64,000 nt of DNA from Salinigranum rubrum (GCF_002906575.1 NZ_CP026310.1:1-64000), one strand, 5' to 3'; shown: positions 26,692-34,949, counted from the stretch's first letter. Notes: generated by a model from the sequence alone, not told the origin. A program made the numbers and translations.

Positions 26692-26710
26692 TCAGGGAAT
26701 AATTTCCTGA
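26692..26710. promoter_or_regulatory. Operator candidate of the TumA-like gene
   Basis: TCAGGGAATAATTTCCTGA is a near-perfect inverted repeat 37 bp upstream of the TumA-like ATG, next to its TATA-like element (about 26679-26686). It is consistent with autoregulation. Confidence 0.5.
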
Positions 26711-26744
26711 CTCGGTCGGGCTGAGATCCACAGGTTGTCAGTGC

Positions 26745-26787
26745 TTTAACCAACATCGGGTAATCCGCGTGTCTAATGTTGGTTAAA
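26745..26787. repeat. Origin-flanking inverted repeat, left copy
   Basis: Arms TTTAACCAACAT (26745-26756) and ATGTTGGTTAAA (26776-26787) are separated by 19 nt. Eleven bases of each arm recur with the same 19-nt spacing at 30412-30452, on the other side of the orc1/ORB region. The spacers are unrelated, so the arms look like protein-binding sites. Confidence 0.85.
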
Positions 26788-26802
26788 ACATCGCTCCTGA
26801 AA

Positions 26803-27126
26803 TCAGAGCTCTCGAGCTGGTTTTACGCAGAATCTGTCTTGAGCGCCGTCAACGTCATTCTGACCTACCTCACCGCCCAGTGACGACTGGTGTGTGAGTC
26901 GGCTGACCAGCTCGTCACGAACCGTTTCACGACTGACTGTCGTTTCGTGCCGACCGAGCCGCTCGTCGAAATACCGCTTCTGGAACCGTTGGCCGACGTC
27001 GTCGGTGACGATGTACTGTGTCCGCTTCACTCCCACAACGCTCGTCGAAACGAACTCGGCTCCGACGTCTTCGTGGGTGAGTTCGACGAGCGCACACAAC
27101 CACCGAGTTCCAGTATTTCCAGTCAA
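26803..27126 (-). CDS. Hypothetical protein next to the origin
   Basis: A 107-residue frame with plausible haloarchaeal composition (LCALVELTHEDVGAEFVSTS, VTDDVGQRFQKRYFDERLG). There is no membrane segment or recognised domain. Basic and acidic residues alternate, which would allow a DNA-associated role. It lies between the left inverted repeat and the left ORB cluster. Confidence 0.45.
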   Translation of the reverse strand: MTGNTGTRWLCALVELTHEDVGAEFVSTSVVGVKRTQYIVTDDVGQRFQKRYFDERLGRHETTVSRETVRDELVSRLTHQSSLGGEVGQNDVDGAQDRFCVKPAREL

Positions 27127-27320
27127 GCGGCGTCTTCGAGGTGACGTTTGGTGAGTATCGAGAGGAGACGAGGAGGGTCAGCGAACCGAGGAAGCAAGTC
27201 ATGGATCAGTGAATCAATGATTCAGTGATTTCTATAGTCGATTGAGATACTGCGTAACCAATGAATCGCGAATCTCATCGAGAAACTTGATAGAAAATAT
27301 ATAATTGTCAGACGTGCGGC

Positions 27321-27341
27321 TTACAACTCGAAAAAGGGGGG
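27321..27341 (-). repeat. ORB-like repeat, outermost left, inverted
   Basis: TTACAACTCGAAAAAGGGGG plus one G is the reverse complement of the consensus CCCCNTTTTCGAGTTGTAA. It faces the four repeats that follow. An AT-rich stretch (about 27285-27310), a candidate unwinding site, lies just outside. Confidence 0.8.
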
Positions 27342-27499
27342 TGTTCCTTCGAACGCGCAGTACCAGTGATGGACCGCTGCCAGACGACCAGTCTCTCGAT
27401 TATGGCATCTCCACGGTCCAGCCGTGGATTTCAGGTGGTCCGTTATGTCTCCGTGTACCCGATGCAACGAGCGAGTTCAGTCCAGAGAGAATGCTGTCT

Positions 27500-27687
27500 C
27501 CCCCCGTTTTCGACTTGTAATAGAACTGGTCCAGTGTATTCACTCCCCCTTTTCGACTTGTAACGGCTTCGTGATGCAAAGAGACCCCCCGTTTTCGACT
27601 TGTAATCTATGCCCCCTCAGCGGAGCTGTATTTCCTGATACGTAGCGAATCAGTTGACCGAGGACACCCCCCGTTTTCGAGTAGTAA
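27500..27687 (+). repeat. Left cluster of four ORB-like repeats
   Basis: Copies at 27500-27520, 27545-27563, 27585-27605 and 27667-27687, all in the same direction. Each is a run of C followed by TTTTCGACTTGTAA, with the last copy reading GAGTAGTAA. They sit immediately downstream of orc1. C-tract repeats with a TTTTCGA core beside orc1 are typical haloarchaeal origin recognition boxes. Confidence 0.82.
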
Positions 27688-27727
27688 GGCCAGGCAGGTT
27701 CGGCGTGTGTCGCGAGAGGACTTGATC

Positions 27728-29236
27728 TCAGTTGTCGTTGTGGAACCGCTTCATGTGCTCTCTGACGACAGCACGGATGGGCGCGTCCTCCTTCGCCAGG
27801 TCGGTGAATCGAGAGTCTTCCCGAATCGTGCTCATGATCGTCTCCGGAGACTCCGAGAGCGAGAAGTACATGTGGACACCCCGTCCACGACCCTTTCCTC
27901 GACGTTCAAAGTCAAGGACACCGTAGGTACTCTGCTCAGTGACGTGGTTAACGAACGTCTCACGGCTGTATCGATCGGCATCCATCGCATCAGCGATGAA
28001 CTGATACGTTTTAAAAGCGGGTCCGGCAGGAATCCACTCAGGGTTTCCTTTCGTGTAGTATGCAGTGGCAGCGACCGCGTAGATTGAGAGTTTCTTCTGC
28101 GTCGAGATACCACTGATATGACGAAGTTTCCGGTTTTCGGTGTACTTTTCCTGCGCTTCACGGACGGCAGGCTCGGTGACTGTATCCGAACCGCGACGTT
28201 CGGCGAGTTCACCAGCCCATCTGAGAAGATCGATCGCCTTCCGGGCATCACCGTGCGTCTGCGAGCCGAACGCGGCAACGAGCGGAATCACGTCATCCGC
28301 GAGCGAGCCTGGTTTGAACGCGTCTCGACGGTGCATGAGGATACTGCGGAGCTGCGTCGCGTCGTAGTCGTCGAAAAAGATGTCGTCGGGGTTGTACGAA
28401 CTCTGTGCTCGACTGTTGAGATCCTTCATGAAGTCGGCGTAATTGGTAATCGCCGTGAGCGAAATTGGGCCGTCGAAGTCTGCCAGACCGCGAGCTCGAG
28501 AGAGCTGATAGATCAGCGAGTTGTATTCGGCCTCCTGGTATGGACCTTCGAGCATGTCGATCTCGTCGAGAATGAAGATCACACCGTCGTAATACTCTCG
28601 CATGAGTTCGTAAAGTCGCTCAAGCTTCTGATCGGTCGAAACGCCCGTCTGCGGAACCCCCGGATCGACCCCCAGGTCGTCAGCGGCGCACTTGACCAGT
28701 CGGTAGACCGCACGGTCGGCCGTCTTCGGTCCCTCGCAGTTGATGGAGAGGACGCCGAACGTCTTGCCCTGTGACTCACAGAGTTCGACGATCTGCTTAC
28801 ACACCGCGTGGATGATGAGCGATTTGCCCGTTCCTGACGGTCCGCTCAACAGCATGTCTGGAATCCCTTCCTCGTGAAGAACGGGCTTGAGATTGTCGAC
28901 GACCCGGCCTAATTGTTCGTCACGTCCGACGATTCGGTCCTCGTCGATGATCGTATCCGAACGGACGAGGTCCTTGTTCGCGAAGACGCCACCGGATGAC
29001 TCAGTCTGTAGTCGTTCTCGAATCGAGATCCCACCGTCCTCGGTGCCGTTGGCAGAACTATCCACCTCGGTATCGGACTCCTGGTTCGCTCCGAACGTCG
29101 TTTGTGACGTCGAGGGGTCCTCCGGCTCTGACCCAGATGTCGAGTCTGCCGGTTCGGTTGAGCCCTCCGAAAAGTCTTCTTGGGACCGGCTGTTCCCAGT
29201 AGACTTCGAACTCTCAGGGCGCCCGTCTCGCTCCAT
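27728..29236 (-). CDS. Orc1/Cdc6-family replication initiator
   Basis: The 502-residue initiator binds ORB repeats and loads the MCM helicase (family knowledge). It has Walker A GPSGTGKS at residues 132-139, Walker B VIFILDEID at 219-227, a sensor-type ITNYADFMKDLNSR segment (residues ~257-270) and sensor-2-type GDARKAIDLLRWAGELA. A C-terminal winged helix (SRETFVNHVTEQSTYGVLDF) follows. The first ~85 residues are a Ser/Glu/Asp-rich low-complexity extension. A TATA-like TTTTATACTC lies ~25-30 bp upstream. ORB-like repeats on both sides make this an origin-linked initiator. Numbering among haloarchaeal orc genes cannot be given. Confidence 0.95.
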   Translation of the reverse strand: MERDGRPESSKSTGNSRSQEDFSEGSTEPADSTSGSEPEDPSTSQTTFGANQESDTEVDSSANGTEDGGISIRERLQTESSGGVFANKDLVRSDTIIDEDRIVGRDEQLGRVVDNLKPVLHEEGIPDMLLSGPSGTGKSLIIHAVCKQIVELCESQGKTFGVLSINCEGPKTADRAVYRLVKCAADDLGVDPGVPQTGVSTDQKLERLYELMREYYDGVIFILDEIDMLEGPYQEAEYNSLIYQLSRARGLADFDGPISLTAITNYADFMKDLNSRAQSSYNPDDIFFDDYDATQLRSILMHRRDAFKPGSLADDVIPLVAAFGSQTHGDARKAIDLLRWAGELAERRGSDTVTEPAVREAQEKYTENRKLRHISGISTQKKLSIYAVAATAYYTKGNPEWIPAGPAFKTYQFIADAMDADRYSRETFVNHVTEQSTYGVLDFERRGKGRGRGVHMYFSLSESPETIMSTIREDSRFTDLAKEDAPIRAVVREHMKRFHNDN

Positions 29237-29273
29237 AATAAACTCCCTCGGACTCCGAGTATAAAAACCTGGA

Positions 29274-29290
29274 CCCTTTTGGAGTAGTAA
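29274..29290 (+). repeat. Degenerate ORB-like repeat at the orc1 promoter
   Basis: CCCTTTTGGAGTAGTAA is a weak match to the ORB consensus, 38 bp upstream of the orc1 ATG. If bound by Orc1 it could serve autoregulation. Confidence 0.4.
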
Positions 29291-29370
29291 CTCGGTTGAT
29301 TCAGTCAGTATACGACCTACAGGCGCAAATCTCTAAATCGTCTCACAAACCGTCATCGGAATCTATCACT

Positions 29371-29515
29371 CCCCGTTTTCGAGTTGTAACAACCATCGGT
29401 ACCCGCCGGAATACATACCAGTACGACACATCCACACCCCCCGTTTTCGAGTTGTAAGAACGTGATATCACATATCACGAAGTCGTTCCCCTCACCCCCC
29501 GTTTTCGAGATGTAA
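29371..29515 (+). repeat. Right cluster of three ORB-like repeats
   Basis: Copies at 29371-29389, 29437-29457 and 29495-29515, each a C run then GTTTTCGAGTTGTAA (the last GAGATGTAA). They have the same orientation as the left cluster and lie upstream of orc1. Confidence 0.82.
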
Positions 29516-29731
29516 CGGAGCAAGCCGAGGACGAGAGTAGATGCAAGAAGCGTGGTACGTTGGACACGTTGCGTACCAGTCGTCCGTCTGTTGTAGGGCG
29601 ACTCTCGAAGCCGGGACGATGAAACTCGACCGGCATGAGTCAGACGTCTGCTGGCGTGAACGCGCGTGGACGGCTCCGAGAAGTCGTGTGGATCTCACGA
29701 ACCCGTTCACCTCGGGGCGGACCAACCCCCG

Positions 29732-29752
29732 CCCCCCTTTTTCGAGTTGTAA
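29732..29752 (+). repeat. ORB-like repeat, right side
   Basis: A C6 run followed by TTTTTCGAGTTGTAA. It shares the T5 variant of the two outermost inverted copies (27321 and 30082). Confidence 0.78.
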
Positions 29753-29863
29753 GTCCGCGAGACGGGGGAGGGGGTACTCGGCGGTGAGGTTGGTGAGAGA
29801 GTCCGTAAGTACCGGCGTCGGCAGGGAGAAACTCCATGTCCGCGATATTCACGAGTAGAATGA

Positions 29864-29953
29864 CTAGGAGAAAAACTTATTTATGATATATGCGTACCCT
29901 ACCCGTAGGATCGGACCTGTTTAGATCTAGTCTAGCAAACGCTAGACTAGATC
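29864..29953. other. AT-rich segment with a 30-bp inverted repeat
   Basis: An AT-rich stretch at ~29870-29890 is a candidate duplex-unwinding element. It is followed by a perfect inverted repeat, 13-bp arms GATCTAGTCTAGC (29924-29936 and 29941-29953) with a 4-nt spacer. It lies between the right ORB copies at 29732 and 30082. Confidence 0.65.
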
Positions 29954-30028
29954 GACAAACGAACCACTCGTGATCCGGAAGGAGCCAATTACTCAAGAAC
30001 CACCCGTCTGAAACGTCTTCTCGCGGTT

Positions 30029-30268
30029 CTAACCGAATAGACTCCCCGTCCACTTCTCAACCGCCACCTTCTGTCGTTGGTTTACAACTCGAAAAAGGGG
30101 GAGGGGGTTGTTCGTTCCGGGATCGACTTCTGCTCTCGTCGTCTTCCCCGGTTGGATCTGGCGGGCGTCTTCGGCGACGTCGTGAACGTACTCCCGAAGC
30201 GTCTCCATGTCCTCCCAGGCGTCTTCGAGCGTTTTCGCCTTAGCCGATGTAGACGACCTCGCGGTCAC
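30029..30268 (-). CDS. Small hypothetical protein overlapping an ORB-like repeat
   Basis: A 79-codon frame with a helical, acidic N-terminal half (AKTLEDAWEDMETLREYV, DVAEDARQIQPGK). Its C-terminal part is encoded across the ORB-like repeat at 30082. Composition looks coding but no family is recognised, and the overlap with an origin repeat makes a relic possible. Confidence 0.35.
   Translation of the reverse strand: MTARSSTSAKAKTLEDAWEDMETLREYVHDVAEDARQIQPGKTTRAEVDPGTNNPLPLFRVVNQRQKVAVEKWTGSLFG
30082..30101 (-). repeat. ORB-like repeat, outermost right, inverted
   Basis: TTACAACTCGAAAAAGGGGG, inverted relative to the clusters, as is the outermost left copy at 27321. Confidence 0.8.
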
Positions 30269-30411
30269 TTCTTTGGCGTCTCTGTTCGGGCGACTGTGAG
30301 TTGATAGTTCTATTCATGGGTCTGGTCGAAGGTCCTCGTTCGAGCACCCCTGCACCCTTCAGGGGGCGAAAAACTGTCATATGTTTGTAGAATGACGACG
30401 GAGATGTACTA

Positions 30412-30452
30412 TTAACCAACATCTTCTGCTCTTTGCGAGTCATGTTGGTTAA
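30412..30452. repeat. Origin-flanking inverted repeat, right copy
   Basis: Arms TTAACCAACAT (30412-30422) and ATGTTGGTTAA (30442-30452) with a 19-nt spacer. Arms and spacing are identical to the left copy at 26745-26787. Confidence 0.85.
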
Positions 30453-30697
30453 GATGGGTGGAGACAATCGGATTTCACTCCGCAGATGCTTTGTGCTCTG
30501 ACACACGGGAGAAACTTCGCATCCCGGAGCGTCTCAACATCCGTTCCGTCTCCGCGGATTGCAAGCACGTCGAGGTCGTACGTGAGTGTGTCAACTCGTT
30601 GAGGATCGACATCGATGACGGTGACATCGTGGCTCTTGGACAGTAACTCGGCGATCGTTGAGCCGACCTCGCCGACGCCGACAATCACCACATTCAC
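30449..30697 (-). pseudogene. TrkA-N (RCK) domain fragment
   Basis: From ATG 30697 it reads VVIVGVGEVGSTIAELLSKS, VTVIDVDPQRVDTL and LAIRGDGTDVETLRDA, a classic TrkA NAD-binding domain. After ~70 residues the family similarity ends and the frame stops. The rest of TrkA (RCK remainder and TrkA_C) is missing, so this is a relic of a K+-uptake regulatory subunit. It overlaps the right inverted repeat by 4 bp. Confidence 0.72.
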
Positions 30698-30929
30698 AAA
30701 ACGCTCACCCTTCTCGCAGCAATCGTTCCACGAGAGCCGTTCATATCTAGGTACTAGCAGGGGACAACAAATCCGTCTCCGTCCGAACTACTAGCCACTC
30801 CTACTCGAGCCATTCACTCTTCCGAAGGCTCGGTTACTGACATATTGGTGGTCCAGCTATATCCTGTCGCTATCCCGTAGTTTCGCTTTTAAATAAAGAC
30901 GGACGCTCCTTCACTGAATTACGAGACAG

Positions 30930-33371
30930 CTACTGGTTAGCGACCCGATCATCTCCGGTCGGCTGTCGCTGTGTCGTTAGCTGTTTGTAATACCGATAGA
31001 GGGGGAAGAACCGGTCCTCTATTCGCTGTGGGAGGCTCGTCTCGTTTGCATAGACAATCACGGGTATGCCCGCGTCTTCAGCCAATTCAATCACACGGTC
31101 GGGCGTGCTGCCAAAGACCCACCGCTTCAGATTCCGTGTCCGGGTCGCACCGATCACCAGTACTCCACCGTTCTCGGCGGCGGTTGAAACCAGTCCTTCG
31201 GCGACCGAGCCAGCACTGATATTATGCACCTCTATCGACGCTGTATCTGCGAGTTCAGAGAGAGTTTCCTCGGTATCCTCTGCCGTGCCCCCTTCGCCTG
31301 TCGGTGTGACGCTGATGATGTGAAGTTCGGACCCCGCTTTGCCCATCGCATTCACGAGCGAGAGAGCCGCTTCGTGATGAGGGCCGCCCCCAGCCCCGAC
31401 GTTCACAGTCGAGAGGTCCGTCGGATCCTCGAAACCATTCGCGTAGAGCACGTCACACGGAGCCTCAACCTCGACCTCCTGGGCAATCTGGGGATGTTCC
31501 TCCGGATACCCCATCAATATCAGATCCGCCTCGTCGTCGCGGGCTGTCTGTAGGATATCGAACGCAATGTCCCGACAGATGTGCCCCTCGATAGAGTAGT
31601 CGACGCCGATTTCCTCATCAGCTAGAGCATCTGTGATCTGTTCGACGCGCCCGTTCGCGTCGTCGACCACCATCTCACTCGGTGTCTGCTCCGGAACGTG
31701 GGTGACGTTGACGACCTGAATGACGGGTTGGTTCCCGTAGAACTGACCGAGTGTCGCCGCAAGCTTGACGTGCGTCACCGCGCGGTCGAGTCGACCGACG
31801 GGGACGAGGATACGGAACCGATCGCTCTCATCTTCTTCTGTCACTCCGGTTTCCGAACTGGCCGGAGCAGTGTCACCGTTGGTTTCGATCGGAGACCGGG
31901 CGGGGACCACTCGCTCGAAGAGTTCTTCGACGTCCGGCGCTCCGCCCCAGATGAGGTATACGGCGACAAGCGACGCCGTCAACAGGAGGCCCACAGCCAC
32001 CCCGATAGGTGGAAGGTTGTAGATTAGTGCGACGTTAGCGATAATGCCGAGTGCCGGAACGACAGGTACACCGGGCACCCGAAACCCGCGCTCGATATCG
32101 GGGTACCGTCGACGTGAATAGACGAGCGCCCCATTGACGACCGCGAGCGGCAACAGCAGGTTGAGTGTCGCAAATCCGGTCAATGCATTCAGTCCAAGAG
32201 AGAACTCTTCAATCGCGATGGAGACCCCAACCACACTCGTCTCGATACCGACCTGAATCGGCGCGAGAGCGCCGTGTTCACCCAAGAGCGTGATGAACGC
32301 AAGGACGAGCGCGACGATGACACCCGTCGCCGCTGCAGTGCTCCAGAAGGGCGTGCCGTACGTGGGATGGATGTACGATAACCGGCGAGGTGCCTGCCCT
32401 TGTCGCCCCATCAGCGAGCCGATTCCCGAAGCGGCGAGGATTGATGCATTCGAGGCCGAAACCATCGAGAAGATCGCCCCGGCGACAATGAGGTAGGTTC
32501 CGACAGGGACGCCCGCGATAGAGACCGGAATGAACGCTTGTGCCACCGCCCCCATCGCGGTTTCGCCGAGCTGGAGGATTTGATCCGGCGAACGTGCGAG
32601 CCGGTCAGCGACGTTCGTAATATTCACCATCGCCACAATTACGAACGCATAGAGCACTGTCACGGTCAGTATCGAAGCCGCGATTGCCCGTGGAACGGTT
32701 TTCCGGGGTTCGATAATTTCGCCGGCGGAGGCTGCAATCGCCGAAAACCCGAAAAACGTGATAAATGCGAGTGCAGCGACAGAAATAGTGCTGATTGGTT
32801 CGACCTCGAAACTCCCCGCAAACTCACCGAGTGCCGGACCGACTCCCACGCTGGCGAACATTCCCCCGATGAACAAGAGTAGGACAGCCACCTTTGCAGC
32901 GGTGACGACCACTTGGAAGGTCCCCGACTCTTCGGTCCCTCGCGCGTTTAGGGTGCCAAGGAGGATAGCAGTGAGGACGCCGAAGGTTCCGTGGGGAAGA
33001 AAGTGAAAGCTCTCGGGGATCAGAAACCGGAAGAACCACTCGTCCATCGTCGCCAAGTAGAACGCTGTCGTCCCGGTGTACCCCAGGAATAGCGACATAC
33101 CGATGCCGTAGGTCAGCAGATCCCGGTCTTCAAAAGTACGAGACGCGAATAGGTATCCGCCGCCGTTTTCGGAGTAGATCGAGGCGAATTCGGAGTAGCT
33201 AGCGGCAGTGATACCGGCGACAATAGCAGCGAGAACGAACGCAAGGACGGCAGTTGAGCCGATCTGAAAGACTGCAATCCCTGAAAGCGAAAAAATGCCT
33301 GCTGCGATCATCGTCCCCAATCCGATTGCGAAGGCGACTTTGAAGCCAAGAGTTCGCGTGTGCTCTACCAT
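30930..33371 (-). CDS. APC-family amino-acid permease with two C-terminal UspA domains
   Basis: The 813-residue protein has an APC core at residues ~1-480, about 12 helices, with LGTMIAAGIFSLSG in helix 1 and YSENGGGYLFA. Two UspA domains follow (residues ~525-665 and ~670-795). The first contains FRILVPVGRLDRAVTHVKLA and the second the nucleotide-binding pattern VLVIGATRTRNLKRWVFGST. The start is ATG 33371, 15 codons inside the longest frame, which begins the helix-1 leader as in the family. UspA tails are thought to gate or sense (ATP, stress). It is divergent from a truncated APC gene. Confidence 0.9.
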   Translation of the reverse strand: MVEHTRTLGFKVAFAIGLGTMIAAGIFSLSGIAVFQIGSTAVLAFVLAAIVAGITAASYSEFASIYSENGGGYLFASRTFEDRDLLTYGIGMSLFLGYTGTTAFYLATMDEWFFRFLIPESFHFLPHGTFGVLTAILLGTLNARGTEESGTFQVVVTAAKVAVLLLFIGGMFASVGVGPALGEFAGSFEVEPISTISVAALAFITFFGFSAIAASAGEIIEPRKTVPRAIAASILTVTVLYAFVIVAMVNITNVADRLARSPDQILQLGETAMGAVAQAFIPVSIAGVPVGTYLIVAGAIFSMVSASNASILAASGIGSLMGRQGQAPRRLSYIHPTYGTPFWSTAAATGVIVALVLAFITLLGEHGALAPIQVGIETSVVGVSIAIEEFSLGLNALTGFATLNLLLPLAVVNGALVYSRRRYPDIERGFRVPGVPVVPALGIIANVALIYNLPPIGVAVGLLLTASLVAVYLIWGGAPDVEELFERVVPARSPIETNGDTAPASSETGVTEEDESDRFRILVPVGRLDRAVTHVKLAATLGQFYGNQPVIQVVNVTHVPEQTPSEMVVDDANGRVEQITDALADEEIGVDYSIEGHICRDIAFDILQTARDDEADLILMGYPEEHPQIAQEVEVEAPCDVLYANGFEDPTDLSTVNVGAGGGPHHEAALSLVNAMGKAGSELHIISVTPTGEGGTAEDTEETLSELADTASIEVHNISAGSVAEGLVSTAAENGGVLVIGATRTRNLKRWVFGSTPDRVIELAEDAGIPVIVYANETSLPQRIEDRFFPLYRYYKQLTTQRQPTGDDRVANQ

Positions 33372-33524
33372 CCTTGGGGGCTCGGAATTCAATGTTAAAA
33401 AGTAACTTCGTTGCAAACTCTCCTGCCCTGTAGACTCGTCCGTTGTATCGTTTGTCTCTTCTGGTCACGGGAATTGAGGTCTTCTCTCTGACGAAACCGA
33501 TGAGGCCACCTACAATTCAAATAT

Positions 33525-33650
33525 ATGAGTGCGACTGGCGAGTCTGTTGGAAATGAGCTTGATAGAGATATCGGGCTCATTGGGGCGCTATCGTTGGGTG
33601 TCGGTACAATGATTGCCGCCGGCATCTTCCTGCTATCTGGCCTAGGCGTT
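33525..33650 (+). pseudogene. N-terminal fragment of an APC permease
   Basis: The frame starts MSATGESVGNELDRDIGLIG and continues LSLGVGTMIAAGIFLLSG, the leader and first helix of an APC-UspA type permease. Similarity stops sharply at residue 42, where foreign sequence begins. The rest of the gene is absent. Confidence 0.82.
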
Positions 33651-33892
33651 ATTGACATCCTCTCCACGCAAAAGCGCGAGGATTCCTCCGTTGGGGGTTC
33701 GGCTACCAGCCAACGGAGGCAACTTGTGGGTTCGTACGCATTTCTTTGGGACTGTCGTGAGAGTGTGGTTTCCCCAACCAATCGCGGTCGTCCCACTCGA
33801 ATCGCACGAGCCGTGCCATCGGTCTGAGTTCGCAATCGCTGTGTTCCCGAAGGAACGTCTCTGACGTCGTGAGATCGGCGTGCCCCTCGAAT
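33651..33892 (-). mobile_element. Possible IS200/IS605-type right-end relic
   Basis: About 240 bp separate two abruptly truncated genes. The minus-strand end reads GGAGGAATCCTCGCGC then TTTTGCGTGGAGAGGATGTC, which resembles the hairpin-containing right ends of haloarchaeal TnpB (IS1341-type) elements, where the omegaRNA is encoded. No TnpB coding sequence remains. The identification is from memory of such ends and is tentative. Confidence 0.4.
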
Positions 33893-34138
33893 CTACACGG
33901 GCAGATCGGGGACGATCACATGATGGGTCGTCACCAGGTTCGGGAGCACCCGAATCCACCACAACGCAGATTCGCCAGGACCGTGCAACATGATGATCGG
34001 TGGGCCATCACCACCTTCAGGCACCGCGGTCAAAACGCCAGCGAGCTGGAGGTGTCTCTCCGTGGCGGGGAGCTCGGCCAGCAGCCGAGCCCGGTCAATA
34101 TTATTGGTTTCAACAGACAAGTTATCACTTCGTCCCAA
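33893..34138 (-). pseudogene. Alpha/beta-hydrolase, N-terminal fragment
   Basis: The product reads LPATERHLQLAGVLTAVPEG, PPIIMLHGPGESALWW and [11 protein letters not shown] before stopping. HGPGES is the oxyanion-hole region of alpha/beta hydrolases and PDLP is the strand before the usual GHG loop. The nucleophile elbow and the rest are missing. Its start overlaps the methyltransferase stop by 14 bp, so it was the second gene of that operon. Confidence 0.75.
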
Positions 34139-34949
34139 TGGCGATGTTCACCGGGTTGTTCAACACAGCAGGGCCGCTTCCTCCAGCCCGCTCACGCAGC
34201 TTGGCATCCAGCGACTTCTGGACCGCGGCTGTCTGTTCCGTCGTTAGATCGGCGACCATCTCCGCCCCAATCGGATTGCTGGCGGTCACCCAGTCCCACA
34301 TCTGCGCACCGGATTCGAACTGCAACCGATGGTTCGTGGTCTCTATGCGGATATCTGTCAATCCTGAATCAACAAGTTTCTCGCGCAGTGTCTCGGGATC
34401 CGATACCTGGAACGGTAACGGCGGCGGATCCATCGGGAGGCCGACGAAACCGGGGACGACGGATTTGACTGCCTCGAGGAAGAACCCGAGGAACTCGATC
34501 TCGGATGGCGGCCCCATCGTGACGAGTAACACGCGACCACCGGGCTTGGTAACACGCGCCAGTTCGCTCAGCCCCTGTGAAAGGTCGGGAAACAGCATGA
34601 CGCCGAACTGTGAGCCGGCGACGTCGAAGGTGTCATCCTCGAGGTCAAGGTCCTGCCCATCCATGACATGGGCCTCCAGGTTAGGGAGTTCTTCTTCACG
34701 CGCCCGTGCTTCGAGCCGCTCGACCATGGCAGGAGAAATGTCCGTAGCCACCACTTCTGCGCCTGCACGAGCCGCGGGAATGCTCAACGCACCACTCCCG
34801 GCCGCGACATCCAGCACCCGCATGTCCCGGCGGAGCCCTACTAGCTGGAGGGCCTCCTCCGCGATGGGTATGTTCGATGGCGTGACGAACTCGTCAAACG
34901 CCGGTGCGATTTCGGTCCATGCGTCCCGGGTCTCCGCTCGTTCGGCCAT
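34125..34949 (-). CDS. SAM-dependent methyltransferase (UbiE/COQ5-like)
   Basis: The 274-residue protein starts MAERAETRDAWTEIAPAFDE. Methyltransferase motif I is VLDVAAGSGALSIPAA; VVATDISPAMVERL, DTFDVAGSQFGVMLFPD and VTKPGGRVLLVTMG follow in order. The C-terminal ~90 residues form a cap (MWDWVTASNPIGAEMV). ATG 34949 is chosen over 34961 by fit to the family. The substrate is unknown; the downstream hydrolase gene is truncated. Confidence 0.88.
   Translation of the reverse strand: MAERAETRDAWTEIAPAFDEFVTPSNIPIAEEALQLVGLRRDMRVLDVAAGSGALSIPAARAGAEVVATDISPAMVERLEARAREEELPNLEAHVMDGQDLDLEDDTFDVAGSQFGVMLFPDLSQGLSELARVTKPGGRVLLVTMGPPSEIEFLGFFLEAVKSVVPGFVGLPMDPPPLPFQVSDPETLREKLVDSGLTDIRIETTNHRLQFESGAQMWDWVTASNPIGAEMVADLTTEQTAAVQKSLDAKLRERAGGSGPAVLNNPVNIAIGTK

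Noticed and set aside
27500-29752. Direct repeats that could be taken for a CRISPR array
   Set aside because: Spacing is irregular (about 20-240 bp on each flank), the outer copies are inverted, the set flanks orc1, and the repeats match origin-box style. No cas operon is present.
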